The notes: generated from the letters alone by a model not told the origin. A stretch of 64,000 bases of DNA from Leifsonia sp. Leaf336 (GCF_001423695.1 NZ_LMOZ01000003.1:353018-417017); one strand, 5' to 3'. Positions 24,887 through 33,752 are shown, counted from the stretch's first letter. Numbers and translations are program-made.

Positions 24887-25717
24887 ATGACGATCGACGC
24901 CCACCTCCACCTCTGGAACCTGGAGGGGGTCGCGTACCCGTGGCTGACCGACGCGCTGGCGCCGATCAACCGGACCTTCACGTTCGCGGAGGCGCAGCCC
25001 CAGCTGGAGCGGGCGGGCGTCGACAGGGTCGTCCTGGTGCAGGCTGCGAACTCGGTGGAGGACTCGGCGGCAATGTTCGCCGTGTCCTCCCCACTGGTGG
25101 CCGGAGTCGTGGCCTGGGTCGACCTGCTCGACCCGGCCGCGGCCTCCCGCCAGCTGGAGGAGTGGGCTGCGCACCCGTCGTTCGTCGGCGTGCGGCACCT
25201 CATCCACGACGAGCCCGACCCCGACTGGCTCGGCCGAGCCGAGGTTCACGAGTCGCTCGGGCTGCTCGCGGAGCGGGGGTTGAGCTTCGATGTGATCGGG
25301 GTGCTCCCGCGGCATCTGGAGCACGCGGTGGCCCTGGCGGACGAGCTGCCTTCTCTGCGCCTCGTCGTCGACCATCTCGGCACCCCGCCGGTGGGCGCCC
25401 CATCCGCCGAACCGTGGTCGGGCTTGCTCTCCGAGCTCGCTCGCCGCCCGAACGTCTTCGTCAAACTCTCCGGCTTGACGACGCTCGGCGGCGGCGCGGA
25501 CGCGACTCGGCTGCGACCGTACGTCGAGCACGCGCTCGACGTGTTCGGCGCGTCGCGCGTGCTGTACGGAGGCGACTGGCCGGTGTCGACGCTCGCGGGC
25601 CCCTACGCGGAGACCTGGGCGACGACGGAGGAACTGCTCGCGGGCCTGTCGCCAGCCGAGCGGGACGACGTGCTCACCCGCTCGGCCGAGCGGGCGTACG
25701 ACCTCCCCACGGACTGA
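24887..25717 (+). CDS. Amidohydrolase-family L-fuconolactonase
   Basis: 276-residue TIM-barrel metal hydrolase of the COG3618 lactonase group. H6 and H8 in DAHLHLW, a histidine in VVDHLG and an aspartate in YGGDWP are the expected metal and catalytic residues. It opens L-fucono-1,5-lactone to L-fuconate, the step between the AKR dehydrogenase and fuconate dehydratase. The start is two bases after the fucosidase stop, so the two form an operon. Relatives hydrolyse L-rhamnono- or galactono-lactones. Confidence 0.87.
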   Translation: MTIDAHLHLWNLEGVAYPWLTDALAPINRTFTFAEAQPQLERAGVDRVVLVQAANSVEDSAAMFAVSSPLVAGVVAWVDLLDPAAASRQLEEWAAHPSFVGVRHLIHDEPDPDWLGRAEVHESLGLLAERGLSFDVIGVLPRHLEHAVALADELPSLRLVVDHLGTPPVGAPSAEPWSGLLSELARRPNVFVKLSGLTTLGGGADATRLRPYVEHALDVFGASRVLYGGDWPVSTLAGPYAETWATTEELLAGLSPAERDDVLTRSAERAYDLPTD

Positions 25718-25720
25718 CCC

Positions 25721-26224
25721 CTACCGCTCCCGCAGCCCCGGCGTCATCGCCAGCCCCGCGAACGCGTGGCGGGCGAAGCGCGCGACATAGCGCCGCAGGT
25801 TCTCGACCTCCTGCGGGTCCCAGCCGAGGGTGACCTCGTCGACCTGCGCCTGGGCGACCTCCATGATGCGTTCGCCGAGCGCGCGGCCGCCGGCGGTGAG
25901 CGCGACCAGCACGCTGCGCTCGTCGCGCGGTGCGGGCACCCGTTCGACGAGGTCGATCTCCTCCAGCCGTCGCACGATCTTCGAGATGTTGGCCTTGCCC
26001 GTTCCGAGCGTCGCCGCCAGGTCGGTCGGGCGCAGGGCGCCACGGTAGGCGAGCTGGTTGACGACCACGAACATCGGGATGTCGTCCACCGGGAACCCGA
26101 TCTTCTCCATCACCCGCACCCGAACCTCGCGGCTGTCCGCCCAGTGCACGATCGACGCGATCGACAGCCTGAGGTCGAGCGGGTCCTGCTCGATCACCGG
26201 CGAGAGGTCGGGGTCGTCCGACAC
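25721..26224 (-). CDS. MarR-family transcriptional regulator
   Basis: 167-residue MarR-type winged-helix protein with recognition region LRPTDLAATLGTGKANISKI followed by the wing RVPAPRDERSVLVALT. It starts with GTG behind GAGGAGG. It lies 66 bp downstream of the GH106 gene on the same strand, so they may be co-transcribed, and converges with the fuconolactonase gene three bases away. The ligand is unknown; control of the GH106 gene is a guess from position. Confidence 0.85.
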   Translation of the reverse strand: MSDDPDLSPVIEQDPLDLRLSIASIVHWADSREVRVRVMEKIGFPVDDIPMFVVVNQLAYRGALRPTDLAATLGTGKANISKIVRRLEEIDLVERVPAPRDERSVLVALTAGGRALGERIMEVAQAQVDEVTLGWDPQEVENLRRYVARFARHAFAGLAMTPGLRER

Positions 26225-26290
26225 GCTGCCACCTCCTCTGTTCGGCGTGCTGCTCAGTATCTCAGGCGCGCCGTATCCACCGGCGCCGGC

Positions 26291-29242
26291 TCAGCGCTCG
26301 CTGACGATCGTCACCGGACCCAGGAGGCCGTGCGGCCGCACCACCGTCACGTGCGCCTCCTGGCGACCCACCAGCATCGTGCCCATGTCGGGGATGTCAT
26401 CGTAGTAGCCGCGCGCGATGAGCCGGTTGTTCAACGAGCTGGCGACCCGGACCACGATCGTGTTGTGCCCGGTGCGGGCCAGGTCGGTGATGTCCACGAC
26501 CGGCCGCGAGGTGTCGAAGCCGCGCGCGTCCGCGTCGTTGACGACCACTGAACCGAGTCCGCCCGCCGTCGAGCCGAGGTGGAGCAGGAGGCGCGTGCCG
26601 GGCTCCGCGGCCCGGTCGAGCTCCACCGACGCGCGGTACTCCGCGACACCCGACACCTCCGCGCCGACGCCCGCGAGTTCGGTCCACGGCCGCAGCTCGG
26701 AGCCCTCGACGGCGATCGTGGTCACCGCGGTCGTCGGTCGCACCTCCCGGCTCTCGTAGCCGAGGCCGCGGTCTTCGACGATCAGCTCGTTCTCCCCGGC
26801 ATCCCAGCTCTCGACCGTGATGCTCCAGCCGTCGACCTCCTGAACGACCTCGCGCTCGGCGGGATCCGACGACTCGGGCCGCTGCGACCGGTCCACGGTG
26901 AGCAGCGCGATCTCGCCCGGAGCGAGCGCGACGGACACGAGCGTGCGATGGCCCTCGATGTGCACGCCCCGGTGCTCGGCGACGGCGCCGCTCCACGGGT
27001 CGATGCGGTAGGGCGTTCCGAGGCCCGGGAGGGCGACCTCCACGACGGTGTCCTCGCCGGTCTCGTAGAGGAAGTTGTAGAGGTACACGTGAAGCAGCTC
27101 GCCCTCCTCGCGGAGGTAGCCGAGCACGGTGCGGTTCTCGGTCGCGAACTCGGCGCGGCCGGTCACGCCCAGGCCGCGCAGCGCGGCGACGGTCTCGGCG
27201 GGGTCGTCGACCTCCGCCACCGTCGGCTGCGCACGCAGTTCGGCCATCGTCGCTGCGAGCTCGTCGTCGCGCCCGTCGAGGCCAGGGGTGCGGGAGGCGG
27301 CGTGCGTGTTCAGGATGTGCTCGCCGGTCATCAGCAGCTTCAGCTCGCGGGCGCCGTTGACGATGAGCACGCGGAGGCCGGCCCGCGCCCCGTCGAGCAG
27401 CAGGCGCGCGACGTCCGCGTTCAACGCCTCCTGGTAGACGATCAGCGCCTGGTAGCCGGGGCCGTCGGGCTGCACGAGGCCGTCGGCGAACGACACGTCC
27501 TCGTGCTGCAGCAGCGAACCGTCGAAGAATTCGTAGCTCCATCCGGCGTCCTGCATGCCGAGGTCCTGCCACCAGTGGTTCTCGCGGTTCCGCATCCACA
27601 TCGTGCCGTAGGCGACCTCGTCGGGGATGCGGCTGCCGTCGTGGTCGAGGAAGTACATCCCGGACATGTTGTCGACGAAATGGTCGGTGCGCAGGATGCC
27701 GACGTCGACCCGCGGGCGCCCCTGTCGCAGCAGGTACTGGATGCGGCCGATCGCCGCGTTCCACTGCGGGTAGAACTCGCTGGCCGGCTGGCGGAGGTCG
27801 AACCGCTCGGAGAAGCCGGGCCACATGCCCTCGTGCCCTGGCCACTCGGTCGCGCCCTCCGCCCCCGCGGTGCTCGCCCAGCCGTGCAGTACGGTCTTGG
27901 TGATGCCGGCGGCCAGCTGCGTCGCGATGATCTGGTCGTAGAACCGGTGATCGAGCATGTGGTTGCGCGTCGTGGCGCCGGTCTCGGAGGAGTACTGCTT
28001 GCCGAACAGGTGGGCCGGCCCGGCGAGCAGGCGGTAGGCGTCGATCTGCGAGCCGAACTCGAGGGACTCGGTCTCGATGCCGTCGACCTCCGGGCCCGGC
28101 CGGGTCAGCTCGAACGGCAGCCCGTAGCTGATCTCCGAGCGCAGCAGAATCCCGTTCTCGTGCAGGAACGCGGCGAACGGCCGCAGCATGTTCTCGATGT
28201 AGAGGTCGGTCAGCGTCTCGACGTAGTCGTGGCGCACCTTCTCGACGGTGAGCCGCTGCGCGGCGGTCGGCTCGTAGCGGTAGGTGGTGGCGGAGGCCAT
28301 CAGCAGCACGCTGCGCGTGAGGAACGGCAGCCACGGGGTGATGTCGTAGCCGCGGCGCTCTCGGAAGTCGCGCGCGACCGACGCGCCCCAGAACAGACCG
28401 CCCTCGCCCCAGGTGTTGAGCTCGAGCGAGTCCATGTACATCTGCGCGCGCGGGTTGCGGGCGATGAGCGCGCGCAGCTCGGGCGTGAGCACGGTCGAGC
28501 CCCAGTAGTCGATGACCGCGTCGACGCCCGCGCGGTCGAGGTAGTTCACGGTGTAGTTGACACTGGCCGATGGGGAAGCCGTCTGCCCGGTGCCGTGCGA
28601 CCAGAACACGAAGAGCTTCCAGGCGCGGTCGTCGTCGGGCGCCCAGTCGAGCGCGCCGTCGACGACGTGGGAGGTCAGCTCGAGGACTGCGTCCGCGTCG
28701 AGCACCGGCGCCGCGCCCTCCGCCCCCTGCTCGACGACGGGGACGGCCACCGCGGCAACGAACTCCTGCGTCTTGGGTGCGATCCGGTGCCCGGGCAGCA
28801 GGCTCTCCTCGCGCTCGGCGTCGAGCTCGATGCGCGGGAGGACGCCGTGACGTCCGGTCGCCGCCTGCACGTCCTCCACGACGTAGTTCAGCTCCCGGGC
28901 CGCCGCGGGGTGGTCGGGGTCGATCGTCGGCAGGTTCGCGTTTGACCAGTTCGTCCCGGAGGTGAAGCTCACCGACATCCCGCGGGCGGTCGTCTCCTCC
29001 ACCACGATCTGCGAGTCGTGCACCCATTCCTCGGAGCCCCAGCCGTACCGGGAGTGGTCGATCGCCTCCTCGTCCATCGCCAGGAACTCCATGCCGCCGA
29101 AGCCGAGGCGGTGCGCGGCGTCGATCTCGAACCGCAGGGTGCGGTCGGTGTGGAGGCCCTCCGCCAGCCACCAGCGCAGTTCGGGGCGGAACTCGATGGG
29201 CGGGTCCTGCAGCGGTCCGCGGTGCTGGTCGAGCTCGGACAT
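26291..29242 (-). CDS. GH106-type alpha-L-rhamnosidase-like glycosidase, cytoplasmic
   Basis: 983-residue protein resembling glycoside hydrolase family 106. The N-terminal region has RPELRWWLAEGLHTD followed by RLGFGGMEF, the family's opening motif of the TIM-barrel; a long barrel with inserted beta segments follows and the C-terminus (about 850-983) is a galactose-binding-like beta-sandwich. Known GH106 enzymes release alpha-L-rhamnose from complex pectic chains. No signal peptide is present. The ATG at 29242 is chosen because AAGGAG lies nine bases upstream; the open frame extends about 100 codons further without family similarity. The exact linkage cannot be told. Confidence 0.78.
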   Translation of the reverse strand: MSELDQHRGPLQDPPIEFRPELRWWLAEGLHTDRTLRFEIDAAHRLGFGGMEFLAMDEEAIDHSRYGWGSEEWVHDSQIVVEETTARGMSVSFTSGTNWSNANLPTIDPDHPAAARELNYVVEDVQAATGRHGVLPRIELDAEREESLLPGHRIAPKTQEFVAAVAVPVVEQGAEGAAPVLDADAVLELTSHVVDGALDWAPDDDRAWKLFVFWSHGTGQTASPSASVNYTVNYLDRAGVDAVIDYWGSTVLTPELRALIARNPRAQMYMDSLELNTWGEGGLFWGASVARDFRERRGYDITPWLPFLTRSVLLMASATTYRYEPTAAQRLTVEKVRHDYVETLTDLYIENMLRPFAAFLHENGILLRSEISYGLPFELTRPGPEVDGIETESLEFGSQIDAYRLLAGPAHLFGKQYSSETGATTRNHMLDHRFYDQIIATQLAAGITKTVLHGWASTAGAEGATEWPGHEGMWPGFSERFDLRQPASEFYPQWNAAIGRIQYLLRQGRPRVDVGILRTDHFVDNMSGMYFLDHDGSRIPDEVAYGTMWMRNRENHWWQDLGMQDAGWSYEFFDGSLLQHEDVSFADGLVQPDGPGYQALIVYQEALNADVARLLLDGARAGLRVLIVNGARELKLLMTGEHILNTHAASRTPGLDGRDDELAATMAELRAQPTVAEVDDPAETVAALRGLGVTGRAEFATENRTVLGYLREEGELLHVYLYNFLYETGEDTVVEVALPGLGTPYRIDPWSGAVAEHRGVHIEGHRTLVSVALAPGEIALLTVDRSQRPESSDPAEREVVQEVDGWSITVESWDAGENELIVEDRGLGYESREVRPTTAVTTIAVEGSELRPWTELAGVGAEVSGVAEYRASVELDRAAEPGTRLLLHLGSTAGGLGSVVVNDADARGFDTSRPVVDITDLARTGHNTIVVRVASSLNNRLIARGYYDDIPDMGTMLVGRQEAHVTVVRPHGLLGPVTIVSER

Positions 29243-29261
29243 GGGTCGGTTCTCCTTCGAA

Positions 29262-29340
29262 CGACGATCTGTTGTCGCGAGCATAACATCTACTGTCGTC
29301 AGGACACTATAGAGAGGGAAGTCGAGTCGGCGACGATCTG
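29262..29340. promoter_or_regulatory. Direct and inverted repeats in the GH106/kinase divergent spacer
   Basis: The 10-mer CGACGATCTG occurs exactly at 29262-29271 and 29331-29340. Between them an imperfect inverted repeat centred in TGTCGTCAGGACA (29294-29306) sits next to CTATAGA, a possible -10 for the kinase gene. The nearby MarR protein could act here. The functional reading is speculative. Confidence 0.35.
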
Positions 29341-29357
29341 CACGGAGAATGGTCGAC

Positions 29358-30038
29358 ATGGACTCCGACCGCTCGCGCACAGACCCGGCCGCCCTCGCTC
29401 GCCGAGCGCTCGCCCTCGCCGCGGCCCTCGACCCGGCAGCGGGGCGGGCGATCGTCGGCATCGCAGGAAGCCCGGGCTCTGGTAAGACGACGCTGGCCCA
29501 CGCGGTCGTCGCGGCCGCGAACGAACAGGCCGGCGCGGCGGTCACGGCCTACCTCCCGATGGACGGCTTCCATCTCTCCGACGCGACCTTGGAGGCTCTG
29601 GGTCGCAGCGAGCGCAAGGGCGCGATCGACACGTTCGACGGCTGGGGCTTCGTCGCGCTGCTGGAACGCGTGCGCACCGAACGCGACCACACCGTGTACG
29701 CACCGGCGTTCGACCGCGCGGTCGGCGAGCCGATCGCCGGCAGCATCGCGATCGGTCCCGAGGTCCGGCTCGTCGTCGCCGAAGGCAACTACCTCCTGGC
29801 GGCCGCCGAGCCGTGGGCGCGCATCCGGAGCCTGCTGGCCGAGAGCTGGTTCGTCGCGACACCGGAGGAGGAACGGCTGCGGAGGCTCGTCGAAAGACAT
29901 GTCCGGCACGGCCGCACCCCGGAGGCCGCCCGGGCGTGGGCGACGGACGTCGACGGCGCGAACGCCCTCCTCATCGAGCCGACGGCCGCGATCGCCGCAC
30001 TGGTCGTGGACGGCGGACTCCCAGTCGCCGCTGCTTAG
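29358..30038 (+). CDS. P-loop kinase, nucleoside/fructose kinase-like
   Basis: 226-residue P-loop phosphotransferase with Walker A GSPGSGKTT at 37-45 and the AYLPMDGFHLSD segment typical of the uridine kinase/pantothenate kinase-like group annotated as nucleoside-triphosphate hydrolase or fructose transport kinase. The probable substrate is a sugar or nucleoside, not resolvable here. Of two close ATG codons, 29358 is preferred because GGAGA lies at a normal distance. It is followed nine bases later by a mycoredoxin gene. Confidence 0.8.
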   Translation: MDSDRSRTDPAALARRALALAAALDPAAGRAIVGIAGSPGSGKTTLAHAVVAAANEQAGAAVTAYLPMDGFHLSDATLEALGRSERKGAIDTFDGWGFVALLERVRTERDHTVYAPAFDRAVGEPIAGSIAIGPEVRLVVAEGNYLLAAAEPWARIRSLLAESWFVATPEEERLRRLVERHVRHGRTPEAARAWATDVDGANALLIEPTAAIAALVVDGGLPVAAA

Positions 30039-30047
30039 GCTGGAGCA

Positions 30048-30296
30048 ATGACTTCCTCCATCGATACCGTCACCATGTTCGGCGCCGACTGGTGCCGTGA
30101 CTGCATCCGCTCCAAGGCCCTCCTCGAGCGTCTCGGCACCGAATACGAGTACATCGACCTCGTCGCGCGCCCCGAAGAGGCCGACCGCGCCCAGGCGATC
30201 AGCGGCCGCACCAACATCCCGGTGATCGTGTTCCCCGACGGCCGCCACCTCGTCGAGCCGAGCGACGCCGAGCTCGAGGCCGCGCTGGCGGTCTAG
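30048..30296 (+). CDS. Mycoredoxin / glutaredoxin-family protein
   Basis: 82-residue glutaredoxin-like protein with the redox pair C16-x-x-C19 (WCRDC) and the cis-Pro segment TNIPVIVFPDG. In actinobacteria such proteins reduce mycothiol mixed disulfides or transfer electrons to ribonucleotide reductase. It follows the kinase gene closely, and its TAG stop is interleaved with that of the convergent metallo-hydrolase gene (shared CTAG). Confidence 0.88.
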   Translation: MTSSIDTVTMFGADWCRDCIRSKALLERLGTEYEYIDLVARPEEADRAQAISGRTNIPVIVFPDGRHLVEPSDAELEAALAV

Positions 30297-30925
30297 CTTT
30301 CGCCCAGGCGCGCGGGAGAGCCGTGGCCCGGGCAGCCGAGCCTCGGCGTCGAGGCTGCGATCGCCGCGAGCGTCGCGTCGGCAGCAGCGCGGTCGCTGAT
30401 GAGGAAGCCCGGGAGGTGCACCAGCCTGCCCTTCGCGACCCGGGCGGCATCGCCGATGAACGCGACCCCGCGCCAGCGCACGATGTGATGGCCCGGCGTG
30501 TGACCGGGAGCGGGCAGCGCGACCACCGCCGGAGCGATCTCCTGGTCGGCGTCGTCGGGCAGCGCGATCAGCTCCGGAAGCTCCGCGCGCCCCAGCCACC
30601 CCGATCGGAACATCGCGCGGCGCGTCCGCGTCGGCGGCTCCTGCTCACCGCGCAGGATGCGGATGTCGGCGGCGCCGAGCCAGACCCGGGCGCCGGTCGC
30701 CCGCTGGACGGCGGCCGCGCCTCCGACGTGGTCGGGGTCGTAGTGGGTGAGCACGACGTCGGTGAGCTTCGGGATGCGCGCGGCGGCCAGCTCCGCCACC
30801 ACGGCCTCCGCGCTCGAACGCAGCCCTGTGTCGACCAGGACGGCCCGGTCACCCTCCTCGATCAGGTAGGCGTTGCCGCCACGGGTCGAGGTCAACCGGT
30901 GGACGCCCGGGATCACTTCGCGCAT
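30293..30925 (-). CDS. MBL-fold metallo-hydrolase
   Basis: 210-residue metallo-beta-lactamase-fold hydrolase. The metal motif is THYDPDHVGG with H61, D63, D65 and H66, a known variant of HxHxDH in which the second His is Asp; PAPGHTPGHH and the final GCPGHGSPARLG supply the other ligands. Substrate unknown; glyoxalase II-like and lactonase roles are possible. The ATG at 30925 is chosen as it gives the family start MREVIPGVHRLTS. It is divergent from the esterase gene and its stop overlaps that of the mycoredoxin. Confidence 0.83.
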   Translation of the reverse strand: MREVIPGVHRLTSTRGGNAYLIEEGDRAVLVDTGLRSSAEAVVAELAAARIPKLTDVVLTHYDPDHVGGAAAVQRATGARVWLGAADIRILRGEQEPPTRTRRAMFRSGWLGRAELPELIALPDDADQEIAPAVVALPAPGHTPGHHIVRWRGVAFIGDAARVAKGRLVHLPGFLISDRAAADATLAAIAASTPRLGCPGHGSPARLGES

Positions 30926-30932
30926 GAGTGGG

Positions 30933-31736
30933 ATGCTAGTCCGCGTGCAGCCTCCTGACATCGACGAGTTGCGTCGCGAAGCCCACGAGCGCGCGCTCAC
31001 GCGGCCGCGCGTCCCGTTCGACGGCAGGGTGCGCGACAGCACACTCGGGGAGGCCGGGCTCCCGGCACGCTGGTACGAGCCCGCGCTCATCGCATCCGGG
31101 GCCGGCGTCGTCTTCCTCCACGGCGGCTACGGCCTCTTCGGCGACCTGGAGCTGCAGGACGGCTACTGCCGCCGCATCGCCGGCACGCTCGGCATCACCG
31201 TGCTCTCCGTCGCGTATCGCCTGGCACCGGAGGTCACGCTCGCCGAGTCGGCGGCCGACGCGGTCGCGGGGGCGGAGGCACTTCGCGCGTCCGGTCTCGA
31301 ACGGCTCGTGCTCTGGGGCGACTCCGCGGGAGGTACCGTCGCCCTGGCCGCCGCCCGGGACGCCCGCGCAGACGCGCTGGTGCTGACCAACCCCACCGTC
31401 GACCTGTCCCTCGCCTCCTACGACGACGACGCCCCGGGAGGACCGGGTCGCGAACTGTCCGAGTGGTCGTTCGCCCGCTGGGCCGGCGGCGGGACGATTG
31501 CTGACGCCCCCGATCTCGCGGCCGACACTCGCGGCCTGCCGCCGCTCTTCGTCGCCGTCGGCGCGGACGACTCGCTCCTCCCCGATGCCCGTCGGCTGGT
31601 GAGCGCCGCCGAGAGCACGGGCGTTCCGGCACGTCTCCGCATCGTCCCCGGAGCCGCGCACGGCTTCATGGGCGGCCCGGACCTCGGGATCGCCGCCGAC
31701 GTGATCCGCGACGCCGGGCGGTTCCTCGCTCTCTGA
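30933..31736 (+). CDS. Alpha/beta-hydrolase esterase (HSL-like)
   Basis: 267-residue carboxylesterase of the hormone-sensitive-lipase group. The oxyanion motif HGG is at 63-65, the nucleophile S131 lies in WGDSAGG, and the acid and His are in VAVGADDSLLPD and GAAHGFMGG. It hydrolyses short acyl esters; the natural substrate is unknown. Two ATG codons (30924 and 30933) are possible, the first overlapping the divergent hydrolase start. No signal peptide. Confidence 0.83.
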   Translation: MLVRVQPPDIDELRREAHERALTRPRVPFDGRVRDSTLGEAGLPARWYEPALIASGAGVVFLHGGYGLFGDLELQDGYCRRIAGTLGITVLSVAYRLAPEVTLAESAADAVAGAEALRASGLERLVLWGDSAGGTVALAAARDARADALVLTNPTVDLSLASYDDDAPGGPGRELSEWSFARWAGGGTIADAPDLAADTRGLPPLFVAVGADDSLLPDARRLVSAAESTGVPARLRIVPGAAHGFMGGPDLGIAADVIRDAGRFLAL

Positions 31737-31836
31737 GACACGGCGCCGTCCCACGACGCGACCCATCACCAGAACCGCACAATCCCATCACGACCTCCTG
31801 TTGGACTTCTCGACGGTTCGGGCGGAGGCTGGCGCC

Positions 31837-32817
31837 ATGACAGACATGCAGTACACCCACCTGGGCCGGTCCGGCTTGTCGGTGTCGCGGCTGGTGCTCG
31901 GCACGATGAACTTCGGGCCGGAGACCACGGCCGAGGACTCCTTCGAGATCATGGACGCCGCCCACGCAGCGGGTATCAACTACTTCGACACCGCCAACGT
32001 CTACGGACGCAGCAAGGGCCACGGCGCCACCGAGACGATCATCGGCGACTGGTTCGCGAAGGGCGACGGACGGCGCGACCGCACGGTGCTCGCCACCAAG
32101 CTCTACGGCGCCATGGGCGACTGGCCTAACGAGGGCAAGCTGTCGGCGCTCAACATCCGCCGCGCGCTCGACGCCAGCCTGAAGCGGTTGCAGACCGACT
32201 ACATCGACATCTACCAGTTCCATCACGTCGACAGGGACACCCCGTGGGACGAGATCTGGCAGGCGATCGAGGTGGCTGTCGCGCAGGGCAAGATCCTGTA
32301 CGCCGGCTCGAGCAACTTCGCCGGCTGGCACATCGCCACGGCGCAGGCGGAGGCCCGCAAGCGCGACTTCCTCGGTCTCGTGAGCGAGCAGTCCATCTAC
32401 AACCTCCTCACCCGGCAGGTCGAGCTGGAGGTGCTGCCCGCCGCGCAGGCCAACGGCGTCGGCGTGATCGCCTGGTCGCCCCTCCACGGCGGACTGCTCG
32501 GCGGAGTGCTGCGCAAGCAGAACGAGGGCCGGCGCCGGCTGGAGGGCCGCGCGGCGGAAACGCTCGCCACCCACCGCGACGCGATCGAGGCCTACGAGGC
32601 GTTCGCCGCCGACCTCGGCCACGAGCCCGGTGACGTCGCGCTCGCCTGGCTGCTCGGCCGACCGGGGGTGACCGGCCCGATCATCGGCCCGCGCACCCGC
32701 GAGCAGCTGGAGGCCGGCATCCGCGCGCTCGACGTCCGGCTGGACGACGCCGCGCTCTCCCGTCTCGATGAGATCTTCCCGGGCCACAAGACAGCGCCCG
32801 AGCACTACGCCTGGTAA
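31837..32817 (+). CDS. Aldo/keto reductase (first of tandem pair)
   Basis: 326-residue NADPH-dependent aldo/keto reductase with D51, Y56, K88 and H129 as the catalytic tetrad and the cofactor motif near the C-terminus. It resembles the large Tas/YajO-like group; substrate unknown. The ATG at 31837 has GGAGG eight bases upstream. The second reductase gene begins 14 bp after its stop, so they are co-transcribed. Confidence 0.85.
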   Translation: MTDMQYTHLGRSGLSVSRLVLGTMNFGPETTAEDSFEIMDAAHAAGINYFDTANVYGRSKGHGATETIIGDWFAKGDGRRDRTVLATKLYGAMGDWPNEGKLSALNIRRALDASLKRLQTDYIDIYQFHHVDRDTPWDEIWQAIEVAVAQGKILYAGSSNFAGWHIATAQAEARKRDFLGLVSEQSIYNLLTRQVELEVLPAAQANGVGVIAWSPLHGGLLGGVLRKQNEGRRRLEGRAAETLATHRDAIEAYEAFAADLGHEPGDVALAWLLGRPGVTGPIIGPRTREQLEAGIRALDVRLDDAALSRLDEIFPGHKTAPEHYAW

Positions 32818-32831
32818 CGAAAGGACCGCGA

Positions 32832-33692
32832 GTGAAGAACCGCAGAATCGGCGATGTGGAGGTCTCCGCGATCGGCCTGGGCGGCATGCCCATGTCCATC
32901 GAGGGGCGACCCGACCGCAAGCGCTCCATCGACACGCTCCACGCCGCGCTCGACGCCGGCGTGACGCTGCTCGACACGGCCGACGCCTACCACCTCCACG
33001 CCGACGAGGTCGGCCACAACGAGGAGCTCTTCGCGGAGGCGCTCCGCACCTGGAGCGGCGACGCCTCCACCGTGCTGGTCGCCACCAAGGGCGGCCACCT
33101 GCGCCCGGGCGACGGCAGCTGGTACGTCGACGGCCGCCCCGAGTACCTCAAGGAGGCCGCCAAGGCCTCCCTCGCCCGCCTCGGCGGCGACGCGCTGGGC
33201 CTCTACCAGTTCCACCGCCCCGACCCGTCGGTGCCGTACGAGGACTCGGTCGGCGCCATCCGCGACCTCCTCGACGAGGGCGTCATCCGGCTGGCCGGAA
33301 TCTCCAACGCGAACCCGGAGCAGATCCGGCAGGCGCAGGACATCCTCGGCGGCCGGCTGGCATCGGTGCAGAACCAGTTCTCGCCGGCGTTCCGCTCCAG
33401 CGAGCCCGAACTGCGGCTCGCCGACGAGCTCGGCATCGCCTTCCTGCCGTGGAGCCCGCTCGGCGGCATCAGCCATGCCGGTGACCTCGGCGACCGGTTC
33501 GCTCCCTTCGCCGAGATCGCGTCCGCACGCGGGATCAGCCCGCAGGTCGTCGCGCTGGCCTGGCATCTCGCGCAGAGCCCGCACGTCATCCCGATCCCGG
33601 GCTCGTCTCGGCCGGAGACCATCCTGGACTCCGTCACGGCCGTGGACGTCGAGCTCACCCCCGAGGAGCTCGATCGCCTCAACGCCGCCTGA
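32832..33692 (+). CDS. Aldo/keto reductase (second of tandem pair)
   Basis: 286-residue aldo/keto reductase, not closely similar to the preceding one. The tetrad is D48, Y53, K86 and H128; PIPGSSRPE is the cofactor-binding end of the barrel. GTG start behind AAAGGA, 14 bp after the first reductase. The gene ends just before the palindrome at 33696-33752. Substrate unknown. Confidence 0.85.
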   Translation: MKNRRIGDVEVSAIGLGGMPMSIEGRPDRKRSIDTLHAALDAGVTLLDTADAYHLHADEVGHNEELFAEALRTWSGDASTVLVATKGGHLRPGDGSWYVDGRPEYLKEAAKASLARLGGDALGLYQFHRPDPSVPYEDSVGAIRDLLDEGVIRLAGISNANPEQIRQAQDILGGRLASVQNQFSPAFRSSEPELRLADELGIAFLPWSPLGGISHAGDLGDRFAPFAEIASARGISPQVVALAWHLAQSPHVIPIPGSSRPETILDSVTAVDVELTPEELDRLNAA

Positions 33693-33695
33693 CAC

Positions 33696-33752
33696 CGAAG
33701 GGCACGTTGTTGTCACTTTCCCCGATGAAAAGTGACAACGACGTGCCCTTCG
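33696..33752. terminator. 57-nt palindrome between convergent genes (CGAAGGGCACGT family)
   Basis: Arms 33696-33719 and 33729-33752 pair over 24 bases with one mismatch around a nine-base loop. The outer 12 bases CGAAGGGCACGT are identical to those of the element at 14383-14443, and the single mismatch is at the next position in both, while the inner stem (GTTGTCACTTT here) is unrelated. It lies between the aldo/keto reductase and LysR genes, which converge, and probably terminates transcription from both sides. Confidence 0.8.

Noticed and set aside
26579-28945. A plus-strand open frame of about 788 codons opposite the GH106 gene
   Set aside because: No motif, no ribosome site, biased composition; the GH106 frame is continuous with family features.
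31737-31836. Possible riboswitch or leader RNA before the tandem aldo/keto reductases
   Set aside because: The 100-bp spacer shows no convincing stem structure or known aptamer core.
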